Shown here: one piece after another, positions 11,196 through 21,447 of the stretch
How the letters are laid out: each line of letters begins with the position of its first letter
Numbering within the stretch: position 1 is the first letter of the stretch
From: Anaeramoeba flamelloides
Lineage: Eukaryota; Metamonada; Anaeramoebidae
Reading direction: 5' to 3'
Length of the DNA stretch: 64,000 bases
Assembly: GCA_027625915.1 (NCBI GenBank)
Contig: JANTQA010000026.1
Span: forward strand, 5,518,001 to 5,582,000
Made by a program: the position numbers and the translations under genes
Notes under the pieces: model-generated
Seen by the model: only the letters and a program-made list of their open reading frames with translations
What the model was told of the DNA's origin: nothing
Database searches by the model: none

Positions 11196-13181
11196 TTGAT
11201 TTATTTGGCAAAAAGTGAATTTTAAACAAAGCAAAATTCCACTTGATGGCTTTTGGTCTTGTGTTGACTTGGATTAACAATTTTGAAACAACATTTTTAA
11301 AAAATAAAAACCATCTAATTCAAAAAACCCTACACTTACGTATTTGAACAGCCTTGGTTTGAAACAAAAATACAAAAATAAAGACTATTTGTATAATAAT
11401 TGAAACAAAATTTTGATTGAAAATATCTCAAAAGAATCAAAAAAATTTGATAGATCAAATGTTTTTTGATCAAATTAAATGAAAAGAGAATTGGAAAAAA
11501 TAATAACATTTTACAAAAATGGATTGTAAGAAGAAAGTTTAATTGGAGTGTAAATTCAAACCATTTGATTTAAATGTTGATCAAGTCAACAATTTGTTGA
11601 AGATCAAATAAAAACCCAAAATAAATAAAATCTTGCAATTTTGAATTACAGTAGATATAACTGTTGTGATTAAAGTATTTTACTTTTTTTGTTTTATTCT
11701 GTGTGAATAAAGTTTAACAAGATTCAAGTTTATAATTAGAGGTAAAGGTCAAATATTCTTATTGAGTTATGACAATTTACTTTTTGAAGGAATTTAGTTT
11801 TTAAAATATTTTTTTTTTGGAAAATAAAAGAAGAAATTTTGTTAAACCAAAGTATTTTCAAAAAAGTAATATGGTTTTCAAGACAACTTTAATTTTTCAT
11901 CATTATTTGATTTCAAAAATAACGTAACTTTTTTAAAAAAACTTGAAAAGAATATTTTGGATTATTTATTTCATTTTTTTTTATAATTAGAGTTTGAATT
12001 CATACATTCTTTTTTGTTTTCAAGTTAAGGTTTTACTGAAAAAATAAGAGAGATTGAAAGATTGAAATGTATAAAATATTGATCTTTATTTGAGTTCAAA
12101 CAAGGTTTATAATGGATCTTTTTGGGATTTTAATCGTTTAATAAAATAATTGATTCCTATTTTTGGCACTATTAAAAAACTATTCTTTCTAATCTTACAA
12201 ACAACTATCACATTACAAATAAATATTTGCAATTTCGACAAAAGGTAGTCTTTTTTTTTTTAATATCTTTTTTGTGTTTGAATTTAATCTTAATTTTCTA
12301 CTGGATTTTATGACTTCTTTTTTAATTTCTATTTACTAATTCAAAAATAAACAAAATTTTGAAATCATACATCATTCTCAACGAGCTATATTTTCAATTT
12401 CAAATATAACTTTCTCATTTTTTTAAGCAGGAGAATCTATCAATATCTGGGAAGATTTGGAACAGAGTTTTTTTTATTCATTTATTGAAATTATTTTTTT
12501 TTTTGTTTTCGAAATTTACTAATTCTCTTTTAAAACTTTTATCTTTTTTTTATTTTTATTTGTACCCTTGTATAGTTTATTTAGTAGAGTGATTGTAAAT
12601 GTGTGTTATTATTTTTTTTTTGGAAAAATTTCGTTTTTTTTTCTTCTCATTATATTCTTTTATTATTCATTAATAGAAATGTAAAATTATCTTTATTTTA
12701 TCTTTTTTTATAATTATTATTTATCTCTCTATTGTATATATTTATTAAATTTTTAATTTTTTGAAATAAAATAGAAAAGTAAAACTCTTTTTTTAAAAAG
12801 AAAAAATAAAAAAATACAAAAACAAAAACAAAAATAAATCGGATTTTTTATTCTGATTTTTTATTTTCTTTTTGTTTTGGACTAAGAAATATAGTCCCCC
12901 CTTCATTTCTAAAATTTTGATTCGAGAATCTTCTGTAATGTATCTGATGTGGGCTGAGTGGTTCATCTTCATTTGAGTAATTTTGAATCGTTTAATATTT
13001 TTTATCTTTGGGGATAAAAAATAGAGAGGAGAGAATGGTGGAAAAACGAACAATTCTCGTCTGTGATGTCCTTAATTCTAGTAATGGAACTCCAGGTATT
13101 TGGACTACAAGGATCCTGATCAAAATTTTAGACCTGGGGGGTCGCGCGCGTATATGTGTATAAATAAAAAAAAATCCCCAC
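11196..13181. other. Intergenic; compositionally odd patch at 12870-13160
   Basis: Mostly AT-rich and without a supported gene. The patch 12870-13160 is far less AT-biased and contains a CCCCCC run, CTGGGGGG and GTCGCGCGCG. A minus-strand open frame (13053-12793) crosses it but ends in a Phe/Leu run from poly-T and has no recognisable domain. It may hold an untranslated exon, or a decayed exon, downstream of the SPRY gene. Confidence 0.4.
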
Positions 13182-14345
13182 TCAAATTATTGTTATTTGG
13201 TTTTTTTCTTCTCCTATTTGGCTACCTAATATGGCAAAAAAATTTACTTTTTGGGGTAAATTATCCCAACCTCCGAGATTTTTTTCATTAATTTTGAAAG
13301 ATATTTTTTTTTGGTCCATATCAAGAGAAATTGTGAAAATGTCATTTTTTTTTAAATTTATTTTTTCTGGGTATTTTCCGTTTTCGGTATATTTTCCGTC
13401 GCATTTGCATTTGCGGCTTTCGAGTTTTTTTTCATTCCAAAATGTTGTATGGAAAAAATATGTTCCTTCGTAATTCCCTTTTTTGATAAAATTTTCCCTA
13501 TTTTCGGTTTTGATTACTCCTAACCAGATTTGGTTCATTTCATTTTTTGAATTTGGGAATTGGTCTATTTTTATTTTGATTTCGTGTTTTCCTCGAGAAA
13601 ATATTTTTTTTCCCCAAATCGAACCAGACCAATAATCTTCATCTGGATTCCATGCAGTTTTATTTTCATTTTTGATTTTTATTAGATTTTTGCGGTTCAT
13701 TTCCGGATCAAATTCATCTTTTTCTTCTGAATCACCTTCTTTTTCTTTTTCTTCTAATTTTCCTTCACTTTTCTTTTTCCTTTTCTTTCTTTTTCTATCG
13801 TTCTTCTCGCTTTTTCTTTCCGATTTTATTATTTCTTTGCCTCCCTGTATTAATTTGATATGATTTTTATCTTTTTTAAATTTTTTGATTGTGTTTATTT
13901 TTATTTTCTTTTTCGATATCTCTTTCTGTTTTTTTTTTGTGTTCTTCAAAATTGTCTCAATTTTGGTATTAATTATTATTTCAATTTTTTTAAATAAATT
14001 TAGATAATTTATTTTCGAATCTTGGATTTTTTGGATCATTAAATCTGAATCATTTTCAATTTTTTTACAAATATTTTTAATTTTTTCTTTTAATTTGTTT
14101 TGATTTTCAAGTGATTTTTGTTTTGTTTCCTTGTTTTGATTTTCTTCTTTTTTGATTTTATTTAAAATGATTTTTATCTTTTCATAAATTTTATTTGAGA
14201 AATCATTTAAACCTAATATTTCATGATTATTTAACTTACAAGTTTCATAGCATGTAGAGCAAATTAATTTATTTTCATCTATGCAATATAACGATAATTC
14301 TTTCTTGTGTTTTCTACAAATATTAAAATTAACTTCTTTTTGGAA
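13182..14345 (-). CDS. B-box zinc finger, coiled-coil and SPRY domain protein (TRIM-like layout), 5' end not found
   Basis: The frame runs without a stop from 14345 down to TGA at 13182-13184 (about 387 residues). At the N-terminal side is a B-box type 2 finger: CRKHKKELSLYCIDENKL, then ICSTC, then a downstream C and NNHEI, giving the C-x2-H-x7-C-x7-C-x2-C...H pattern. A Lys/Glu/Asn-rich coiled-coil of about 130 residues follows, then a very charged linker, then a SPRY domain of about 150 residues. SPRY features are DEDYWSGSIWG at its start, QIWLGVI, the FHTTFWN segment, GDIFTISLDMD-like NDIFTISLDMD, and KISFKINEKNLG. The upstream frame meets a stop at 14376 with no ATG, so the gene probably starts in an upstream exon that I could not place. 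B-box/SPRY proteins usually act as ubiquitin-ligase scaffolds or protein-binding adaptors; no RING is seen, so ligase activity cannot be claimed. Confidence 0.75.
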   Translation of the reverse strand, partial: FQKEVNFNICRKHKKELSLYCIDENKLICSTCYETCKLNNHEILGLNDFSNKIYEKIKIILNKIKKEENQNKETKQKSLENQNKLKEKIKNICKKIENDSDLMIQKIQDSKINYLNLFKKIEIIINTKIETILKNTKKKQKEISKKKIKINTIKKFKKDKNHIKLIQGGKEIIKSERKSEKNDRKRKKRKKKSEGKLEEKEKEGDSEEKDEFDPEMNRKNLIKIKNENKTAWNPDEDYWSGSIWGKKIFSRGKHEIKIKIDQFPNSKNEMNQIWLGVIKTENRENFIKKGNYEGTYFFHTTFWNEKKLESRKCKCDGKYTENGKYPEKINLKKNDIFTISLDMDQKKISFKINEKNLGGWDNLPQKVNFFAILGSQIGEEKNQITII

Positions 14346-14395
14346 TAAAATATAAATATTATATATATAATTTATTTAAAGAATTTATATATAAG

Positions 14396-14439
<44 letters not shown>

Positions 14440-14440
14440 A
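14396..14440. repeat. (CA)n(TA)n microsatellite
   Basis: A CA-dinucleotide run passes directly into a TA-dinucleotide run just upstream of the B-box/SPRY frame. Confidence 0.9.
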
Positions 14441-15149
14441 TAATAAAAATAATAAAAATAATAAATTAGATTATAATTTTGAAATAAGTTTTTGGGATAT
14501 AATTTGTTTTTTTTATCATAAAATTCTATGTTTATTTTAAAATTTCCAATTTTTGTTGAAAATAATAGTTATTTATATAAAATCTTTTTTTTTACCAAAT
14601 AAGATTAAAATATTACCACAGCCTTTCCATTTTAATTTTTTAGAAAAAAAATAAATTTTTACAAAAAAAAAAATAACGAATATAAAATAAAATAAAATAA
14701 AAATTGATTTTTTAAAAATTTAACTTTTGACAAAACTGATAAATATTACCAACTTTCATTTGTTGTTTCATTTTGGGAAAGTTATTAAGTAATTCAGAAA
14801 TTATTTGTCAACATTTTGTGAAATTGATTGTAAAAAATAAAATTTTATATTATTTCAAACAAAATATTAAACCATCACATTGTTCTGGAAATTTTTGGTT
14901 CAAAAATTCAATAATCAATAATTTTGTGAATTCATTTTTTAAAAATGTCCATCTTTTTTTGTGACTTGTTATTGAAAAATAGATCTCAAAATAAATTTTA
15001 TTAGTGATCGGAACAAAAAATAAAGATTATTTTTAAGGCACTGACATTATATTCGCCGGAATTACAGAAAAATTGGGTTTTTCTTTTCAATTTTTCCATT
15101 TAGGGGTGAGTATTAAAAGTTCACCTTCTTGTTGTTAGCTTTCTCAGCT
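14441..15149. other. Intergenic with a short coding-like minus-strand frame
   Basis: Minus-strand positions 14972-14850 read RWTFLKNEFTKLLIIEFL and end FCLK before TAA. The composition is protein-like, but no family is recognised and no start codon is present. It could be an exon or a transposase relic. Nothing else is supported in this stretch. Confidence 0.3.
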
Positions 15150-15962
15150 TTTAAAAACATTTAGCGAAATCAAAGATTTTGCTCTATTCTTTTGAATTCT
15201 GGAAAACTGTCATTCTATTCTTTTGAATTACGGAAAAGTGCTTTTTAATTTCTCAAATTTTAAGAAACCACCGTTAGGTTTTCTTTATGTTTTTTAATTT
15301 TTGAAATTATTAGAAAATTAATTTCTTTTCAAAATTTCAAAAATTTTAAAAAACCTACGCTAGCTTTTCTCGAGTTGTCTATTCATTTGTGAAGTGTTCT
15401 AGGTTTTTTTTGAGGTTTTCTATTTATTTTCGTTAAGTTTTTTTGAGTTTTCTTGAGGTTTTCTGTTCTATTTGTTACATGTTCTAGGTTTTCTTGAGGT
15501 TTTCTATTTTATTTGTTACATGTTCTAGGGTTTTTTTTACTTTTTGAAATAAAATAGAAAACCTCAAAAAAACCTCGAACACTTAACAGATAAAATAGAA
15601 ATCCACAAAAAAAACCTAACGAAAATCTTTGATTTTTTTGTATTCTTTTGAATCCCGGAAAAGTGCTTTTTAATTTCTCAAATTTTAAGAAACCACCGTT
15701 AGGTTTTGTTTATGTTTTTTAAAATATGAGAAATTATTAGAAAATTTCAATAATTTTCAATTTATTTCAAAAATTTTTAAAAAAACCGCCTTTAGCTTTT
15801 CCATATTTTTTTAAAGAATTAAGTAAAATGATAGATTTTTCTCTATTCCTTTTGAATTCTGAAAAAGCGCCGTTAGGCTTTCTTTATTTTTAAGAAATGA
15901 ATTGAAAATTTCAAAAATTAAAAAAAAGCCTCGGCACTTGATGGCGCTCTACATCACTCTAC
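15150..15962. repeat. Largest modular hairpin cluster (about 0.8 kb)
   Basis: It contains several copies of module B halves (TCTATTCTTTTGAATTCTGG and variants, GATTTTGCTC core) and module A-type stems around CCGTTAGGTTTT (15280-15360 and 15690-15790). It also holds module C, a series of TTTTCTTGAGGTTTTCTRTT units separated by GTTACATGTTCTAGG (15400-15540), then its complement ending CCTCGAACACTTAACAG (15545-15600). The right end GCACTTGATGGCGCTCTACA is the complement of the GTAGAGTGCCGT-type terminus found at the other clusters. Almost every segment has an inverted partner inside the cluster. Confidence 0.7.
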
Positions 15963-17367
15963 AGCACTTCCCAAATTTCTGGTTTGAATTAGAGATATTA
16001 TTGAACAACGTGAGAGTGCCATTCTGGTAAATTCTCTCAAGAATTGGATCCAGCTCTATAAATTCACAAGTATTTTGTTCCAATTATTTATTCAATCCGA
16101 TTTTTATAATAGTCAAAAAGTATTTTAAATCAACCAAACGATTTCTTCAAAGAATTAATGGTTCTATGAATCACAAGCCCGATTTTAGATTAAAATTACA
16201 ATTGCTGTTTATTTGAGAAAATGGTAAACAATCAGAAAATAATGTGGTTCAGGGTAATAGAACCCCTATCCTCATATTGTAAGAAGGGTACTTTACTCCT
16301 TGTCCATTATCTTTTTTTCTAAAAAAATTGATTTTTTCATTTTCAACAACCAAATTTCGTTTTTCATTTTTTTTTGTGAATGATTTATGAAAGTGTTAAT
16401 TAAAATATGAAAATGCTGTGTAGGTTTTCTCACAAATAATTCTTTGGATTAAAAATCTAAATTGGATTCTTTTAAAATTATAATTAGATAAAACTATTAT
16501 GCCGAGAAAATGATTTAACCAAATTTGAAATTTTAAATCATTGGAAATTAAAGTAGATTGAAAATGAGATTAAAAATCTTTTCTCATGAAAAATTCAAAT
16601 TATGGAATTACAAAAATAATTTAACAAAAAATTGAAAAATAAAACTAATTTTTATTTTTCATTCATTACGAAGATCATTAATCAGACATCAAATCATATT
16701 CATGGAATGAAATGACTTTTAGGATATTAGGTAAATATATTTTTAATTTTAGAAATCTTTTCAAGTTTTAAAAAACCATTTCAATTTTTGAAAATCATTT
16801 CTTAGAGATTGGAGTGAAAATGGAAATTAAAATATTTCCAAATTGTTATTTTTAATTTTAATCAAGTAATCCATTAATTACATAAATATTAAATTACAAA
16901 AATTTCTCAATTTGGAAATGAATTAAGATTTAGATTAAGCTCGAGTCAAACTCTTTTTTAAGAACAACTTTTTGAGATCAAAATATCTGAATGATTAAGA
17001 AAGTATATGGTAGGTGATGTTTACAAATCTAATAAAAATTTTCAACATTAAGATCAGTTATGAAAAAAAAAATGAAAATCTTTTTGGATTTTTCAAAGTT
17101 CAGGATCTTAAAAAATAATAATTGTGAGGTTTATCAAAATTTTAATTTGGTTTTTTTAAAAAAAATCTGAAAAAAAAATTCTAAATGAATAGACTCTGGA
17201 AAAAACTTTTCGAGCTGGGGTTTGATATTGCTTTGAATTGAAAAGAATTTTTCAATTCAGACTTTTATATTTATTTCACAAACAAACCAAATACACTAGA
17301 AGTTAAATTAAAATGTGTAAATATCAAGAGATTAAAATGTTTTTAAAAAAATATAAAGGATTTATAT
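15963..17367. other. Intergenic, no gene supported
   Basis: A short, less AT-rich patch at 16250-16310 (GGTTCAGGGTAATAGAACCC) gives brief open frames on both strands but no recognisable motif. The rest is AT-rich with many stops. Confidence 0.45.
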
Positions 17368-17860
17368 TCTAAATAAATTCTTCAGACACACAACAAATGT
17401 CTTCCTTTTATTTTGGTTAGGTATCTTACGATCCTTTATTCAAAGATTCAAACAAATTAATTTTACGAAAAAGGAGTTTTTTGAAGTTTTTTTTGAGTTT
17501 TCAATTTTTTGTTTTACTCAAAAATCTCATTTACCAATCACTTAGAAGCGCAACTAAGAAGATATCTATCCAATTAATTATCATTTAAGTCAGTTCTTAA
17601 TACTTTTGAGACTCAAAACTCAGTAAAATTTAATAATTTCCCCATAAATCAATACCACTCTTCGTTACTGCTTTGCAGTTTGTGAGGTTTTACAAGAGAA
17701 CAAAAAATAAAACAAAAAATTGAAAACTCAAAAAAACTTCAACTCCTTTTTCGTAAAATTAATTTGTTTGAATCTTTGAATAAAGGATCTTATGATACTG
17801 AACCAAAATAAAAGGGAGACATTTGCTGTGTGTCTGAAGAATTTATTTAGAACTATGTCC
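17368..17860. repeat. Inverted duplication (foldback), arms about 150 bp, spacer about 185 bp
   Basis: 17368-17516 is repeated in reverse complement at 17702-17860. Shared blocks include TAAATTCTTCAGACACACA, GATCCTTTATTCAAAGATTC, AAACAAATTAATTTTACG, AAAAAGGAGTT and GAGTTTTCAATTTTTTGTTT. The arms differ by a few substitutions and one short indel. A minus-strand 71-codon open frame lying in arm 2 is a by-product of the repeat and is not called as a gene. Confidence 0.85.
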
Positions 17861-18279
17861 TTAATCATAAAAAAAAATGAAGGAAAATTATAGTTTTTTG
17901 GAGGAATTTTTTTGGAATTACTTTTCACTCTTTGATTGATCAATTCTCAAAAGGAAAGTGTTGAGTAGAGACTATTCACCAATACCCATAATGAACCTGT
18001 GTCCTTTAAAATTCTATTCACTTAATCGAAAGGTATTTTTTAAATGGTTTATCAATTTTCAATTTCTCTTTGTTCTATTTTCAATTTTCAATTTTCAATT
18101 TTCAAATTCTTTCTTTTTGATTTTTTCTTTTAAAAAATTGAACTGAAAATAAAAAAAAAATAATAAATTTTAGATCTTGAAAAGATCCTGAACACCCCAA
18201 GTAACCTTTACTTGTTGAATTGAAAAAGTTTTGAATACAAAACATTTTTTTTTTAATCAGAGAATGGGATTTGTTAGTT
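17861..18279. other. Spacer, possible 3' exon region of the B-box gene
   Basis: Contains a Phe-rich plus-strand open frame (17958-18146) made of repeated CAATTTTCAATTTTC units, a simple repeat rather than a gene. The minus strand may hold the missing 3' exon of the neighbouring B-box gene, but no acceptor could be chosen with confidence. Confidence 0.35.
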
Positions 18280-18524
18280 TCAAAAACAAAAAGAATAACA
18301 AAATAATAAAAATAAATAAAAAATTAGAATCAATTTCAAAAACAAAAAGGGTTGTTCTTTTTGAAACAGTACGAAAAAAAAAAAAAACAAGAAGGTTTGA
18401 TTAAAAAGTATGATCAAAAAAAAAAAAACCAACAGTTGCTTAAAAAGGAATCGAATAAAAATCAAAAAAACATACGACGAAAAAATAAAAAATGAAAAAA
18501 AAAAAAAATAAAATAAAAAATTAC

Positions 18525-18909
18525 TTTTGACTAATTCATTGTAAGGAGCTTTGTACAGATGCTTTTTGTGTTTTTTTAAAACTGTTCTGTGTAATTGGTC
18601 TTCGCATTTAGCACAATAATAGACTTGGCACATGGTACAATAGAATTGAGACTGTTTTTTATGGCAATTTTCACATTTGGGAATTCGTTTTTCAACAGGT
18701 TGGGTAATTTGTGAAAGCTTGGTGATTTTTTTTTCTTTTTTTGAATGTTTCTTATTGTTCTTGTTCTTGTTCTTTTGTTTGAGTTTGATTCTTTTCTTTT
18801 TTATATACTTTTTGTTTATGTTTGCTTCTTTTCTTTTTTTGTTTTTCTTATAAACTTTTTGTTTATGTTTGCTTCTTTTCTTTTTTTGATGGTTTTTGGA
18901 ATTGTCCAT
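18525..18909 (-). CDS. Lys-rich B-box zinc finger protein, first exon only
   Basis: ATG at 18909 starts MDNSKNHQKKKRSKHKQK, followed by about 80 residues dominated by Lys and Asn, a likely nuclear-type basic tail. A B-box finger covers about residues 82-115: CENCHKKQSQFYCTMC, then YYCAKC and LHR, ending HKKH. This gives the C-x2-C-x7-C-x2-C-x4-C-x2-C...H...H pattern. The exon seems to end in phase 1 at a GTAATT donor (18524), after residue 128; beyond it the frame turns into a Phe/Leu run from T tracts, as expected of intron sequence. The downstream exon was not found. The basic region contains a 47-bp direct duplication at DNA level whose length is not a multiple of three, so the two copies are read in different frames. 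Function unknown; B-boxes bind zinc and mediate protein contacts. Confidence 0.65.
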
Positions 18910-19365
18910 TTAAATAAGCTGTTTATTTATTCTTTTTGTTTAATTTATTTAAAATTAGAAAATAATAAAATTAAAAAAATGAATTATTTTATCTGGTTAG
19001 AAATCGAAAAGTATCACAAAAAAATAATAGCCACTATTTCAACTTCCATCACTTTTATTAAATTAAGGAATCTAGTCTGTCATATTTGGAATATTTGAAA
19101 AAGCTCCTAAATCGAAATAAGGCCGAATCGTCAAATTTTTACAATGCAAACTTTTAAAAACATTGTAATTTATAAAACTTTACACTTTTCAGTTTTCTTC
19201 AAAAGAGTTTCAGGTTATCAAAAGTTTACAAATAAGTTTCTTTGAGATAACTGTCAAAATTTTCAATAACATTTTAAAGGTTAATCTTTTGCTAGTTATA
19301 ATTTTTTTACACTTTTTTTGGCTCATATAAAAGTTTGTATCAAGTATTTGAAATTTGAAAAAATA
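18910..19365. other. Intergenic, no gene supported
   Basis: Upstream of the B-box gene. A plus-strand open frame antisense to the Lys-rich exon extends into it but is a shadow of that exon. Nothing else is seen. Confidence 0.5.
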
Positions 19366-19843
19366 CAGTGATCAAAATAATGCGTGCACAACAACTATAA
19401 TCCGTGTTTCAAAATATTATCCGTGCTTTTTTTTATTCTTCTACCAAGGCAACATCCAATCTACTACCAAATAGTATACCTAAGTTCAAATCAATTTTGA
19501 AAGTAAAGGTCTGGTTATTTTCAGTAAAATTTAAATTATTCATGCAAATAGTTGACAATTTTTCTTAATAATCTCAATTTTTTTGAATTTTTTTGTTTTT
19601 TTGATGATTAAAATTCTCTAAAAAATAAACTCTATTTTTTGAGATAAATTTTCCAATTTGATCCTTCATTTTTAGAATTTCTTTTTAAATAATAGAACTT
19701 TAAGAAACCATTACTATATTTTTTTAGGGTTTTATATTGGTTTCTTTGATTGGTTAATGTATAGGTCAACTATAACAAAAAAAACAGGCTTTTTATTTTG
19801 AAACACGCATTAAATTTTTTTGCACGCTTTATTTTGACTACAG
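19366..19843 (+). mobile_element. Tc1/mariner-type MITE, copy A (478 bp)
   Basis: TA-flanked. The left end is CAGTGATCAAAATAATGCGT; the right end read on the minus strand is CTGTAGTCAAAATAAAGCGT, followed on both sides by a second TIR block TTTCAAAATA. TA target duplication and CAGTGATCAAAATAA-type ends are characteristic of Tc1/mariner elements. The interior has no transposase. Three more copies are at 20644-21123 (+), 48679-49151 (-) and 62590-63066 (-). Confidence 0.85.
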
Positions 19844-20042
19844 TATAAAAGAATATCAGAGATTGAAATCTTGCAGATTGTCAATCTGAAAGTTCGAAAA
19901 GGTCTTGAAAGTGTTTGTATGGATTGTCCTTATCTTGCTGTGTTGTTGTTAATTGGAATGAACAGTTCAAAAGTAATAAAAGTTAAACCACATTTTGAAT
20001 TGAGATAATTACCATAACCTTAAAATTCAAAGTAAGATCTCT

Positions 20043-20180
20043 TAAGGGTCTAGTTATTTAACCTTGAATTTGCTCCGTACCAAGGAATAACTTGAACCGA
20101 GAAAATGTATTGTGAAATTGACTTTCTTTTGATTGACAGAATTCAAATAACAAAATTAATTTTTGATCTGACTCAAACTA
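20043..20180 (+). repeat. Dispersed repeat R4, 5' fragment
   Basis: Starts TTAAGGGTCTAGTTATTT and matches 24014 onward, 27973 onward and the minus strand of 34545-35255. Shared blocks are CTTGAATTTGCTCC-like, TATTGTGAAATT, CTTTTGATT and ATTCAAATAA. The other copies continue further, but this one is replaced at about 20186 by a foldback element. Confidence 0.6.
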
Positions 20181-20185
20181 TTAGA

Positions 20186-21447
20186 GTGTTTGAAATATTC
20201 CCAAAAATACCCGAAAATCGAAAATACACGAAAATTTTTTAACCACGAAAAAACACTTGACGAACAACTTCTAAGAAACTCTAGTGTCAATATACTCGGT
20301 TTAACAGTAAAATAACAATTTTACTTTCAGATAAAATATATTTTTTGAATTTTCGACTTTAAACTACTCTAAAGAGTTTTTTGGTACCTTTTGAGTATAT
20401 TCGAGTAATTGTTGGCACTTATTAGGGTAAGTGTATATGTATGTCAGGGTATTGGTAAGGGTTTTGTTAGGTTTGGTATGGTGTATGTGTTTGTCTGTTT
20501 TGGTTATGGGATGGTAAGTTAAATAAAGTTTGGCTTGGGTAACCATGTGTAGGGTATCGGTATGTATTGTACTATTAGATATAATTCGGTTATTTTTGGA
20601 TTCTATTTAAGATTACAAAATTATGTTTAATGATAACCGATTACAGTGATCAAAATAATTTGTACACAAAGACTATAATCCTTGTTTCAAAATATTATCC
20701 CTGTTTTTTTTTCTTCTTGTACCAAGACAACATCCAATCTATTACCTAATAGTATACCTAAGTTCAAATCAATTTTGAAAGTAAACATCTTGATATTTCC
20801 AGTAAAATTTAAATTATTTCATTCAAATAGTTTGAAAATTTTAGCCATAATATTCTCAATTTTTTAGAATCGTTTGTTTTTTTGATGATTAAAATTTATC
20901 AAAAATTTACTCTATTTTTTGAGATAAATTTTACAATTTGATCTTTCATTTTTAAAAATTTTTTTAAATAATAGAACTCTAAGAAACTAATATCATATTT
21001 TTTTAGGGTTTATTATCAGTTTAAATAATTTGTTAATGTATAGGTCTTCTAGAACAAAAAAAAACATGCTTTTTATTTTGAAACACGTATTAAATTTTTT
21101 TGCACGCTTTATTGTGACTACAGTATAAATTTTCTTTATATTAGATTTTCTCTCATTTAGTCAATACCATTTCGAAATTATTAGAAATGATACTTTCATC
21201 TAAGATACCCAGCACTTTCACACAAAATGGGTTGAATAATATTCCCAAAAATATCAATTTTTTGAATTTTGATATTTTTTTAGTCAAAAAAAAAAAATTA
21301 TTCTACAATAAAATTACAAATATACATTTCATCTGAGTATATTGGCACCAGAGTTTCTTAGAAGTTGTCAATAAAGTGTTTTTACGTGGTTAAAAAAAAT
21401 TGGGTATTTTAGATTTATGGGGTATTTACGGGAATATTTGATAGATT
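20186..21447. mobile_element. Foldback element (arms about 125 bp) with a MITE nested inside
   Basis: The left arm (20186-20310) and the right arm read on the minus strand (21447-21325) share AAATATTCCC, AAATACCC, TTTTTTAACCACG, AAAAACAC, ACAACTTCTAAGAAACTC and CAATATACTC. Between the arms lie a G/T-skewed block (20370-20570), Tc1/mariner-type MITE copy B and AT-rich sequence. A minus-strand open frame in the skewed block (20546-20364) is low-complexity Thr/Tyr/Lys and is not called as a gene. Confidence 0.7.
20644..21123 (+). mobile_element. Tc1/mariner-type MITE, copy B (480 bp), nested
   Basis: TA-flanked, with CAGTGATCAAAATAATTTGT at the left and the complement of CTGTAGTCACAATAAAGCGT at the right. 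It is clearly homologous to copy A along its length, including CAACATCCAATCTA and AAGTTCAAATCAATTTTGAA. It sits between the arms of the 20186-21447 foldback, so it inserted after that structure formed. Confidence 0.85.

Noticed and set aside
13231-13863. Plus-strand frames over the SPRY gene, one with a Ser/Phe-rich run
   Set aside because: Antisense of the SPRY exon and its Lys/Glu linker.
15280-15960. Repeated short units with spacers, considered as a CRISPR-like array
   Set aside because: Units are inverted as well as direct, spacers are not unique, and the sequence is eukaryotic; hairpin modules explain it better.
17728-17943. Minus-strand 71-codon frame
   Set aside because: Lies mostly in one arm of the 17.4-17.9 kb inverted duplication, and the other arm is not open; no domain.
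20364-20546. Minus-strand Thr/Tyr/Lys-rich frame
   Set aside because: Low complexity, inside a foldback element, no splice or start context.
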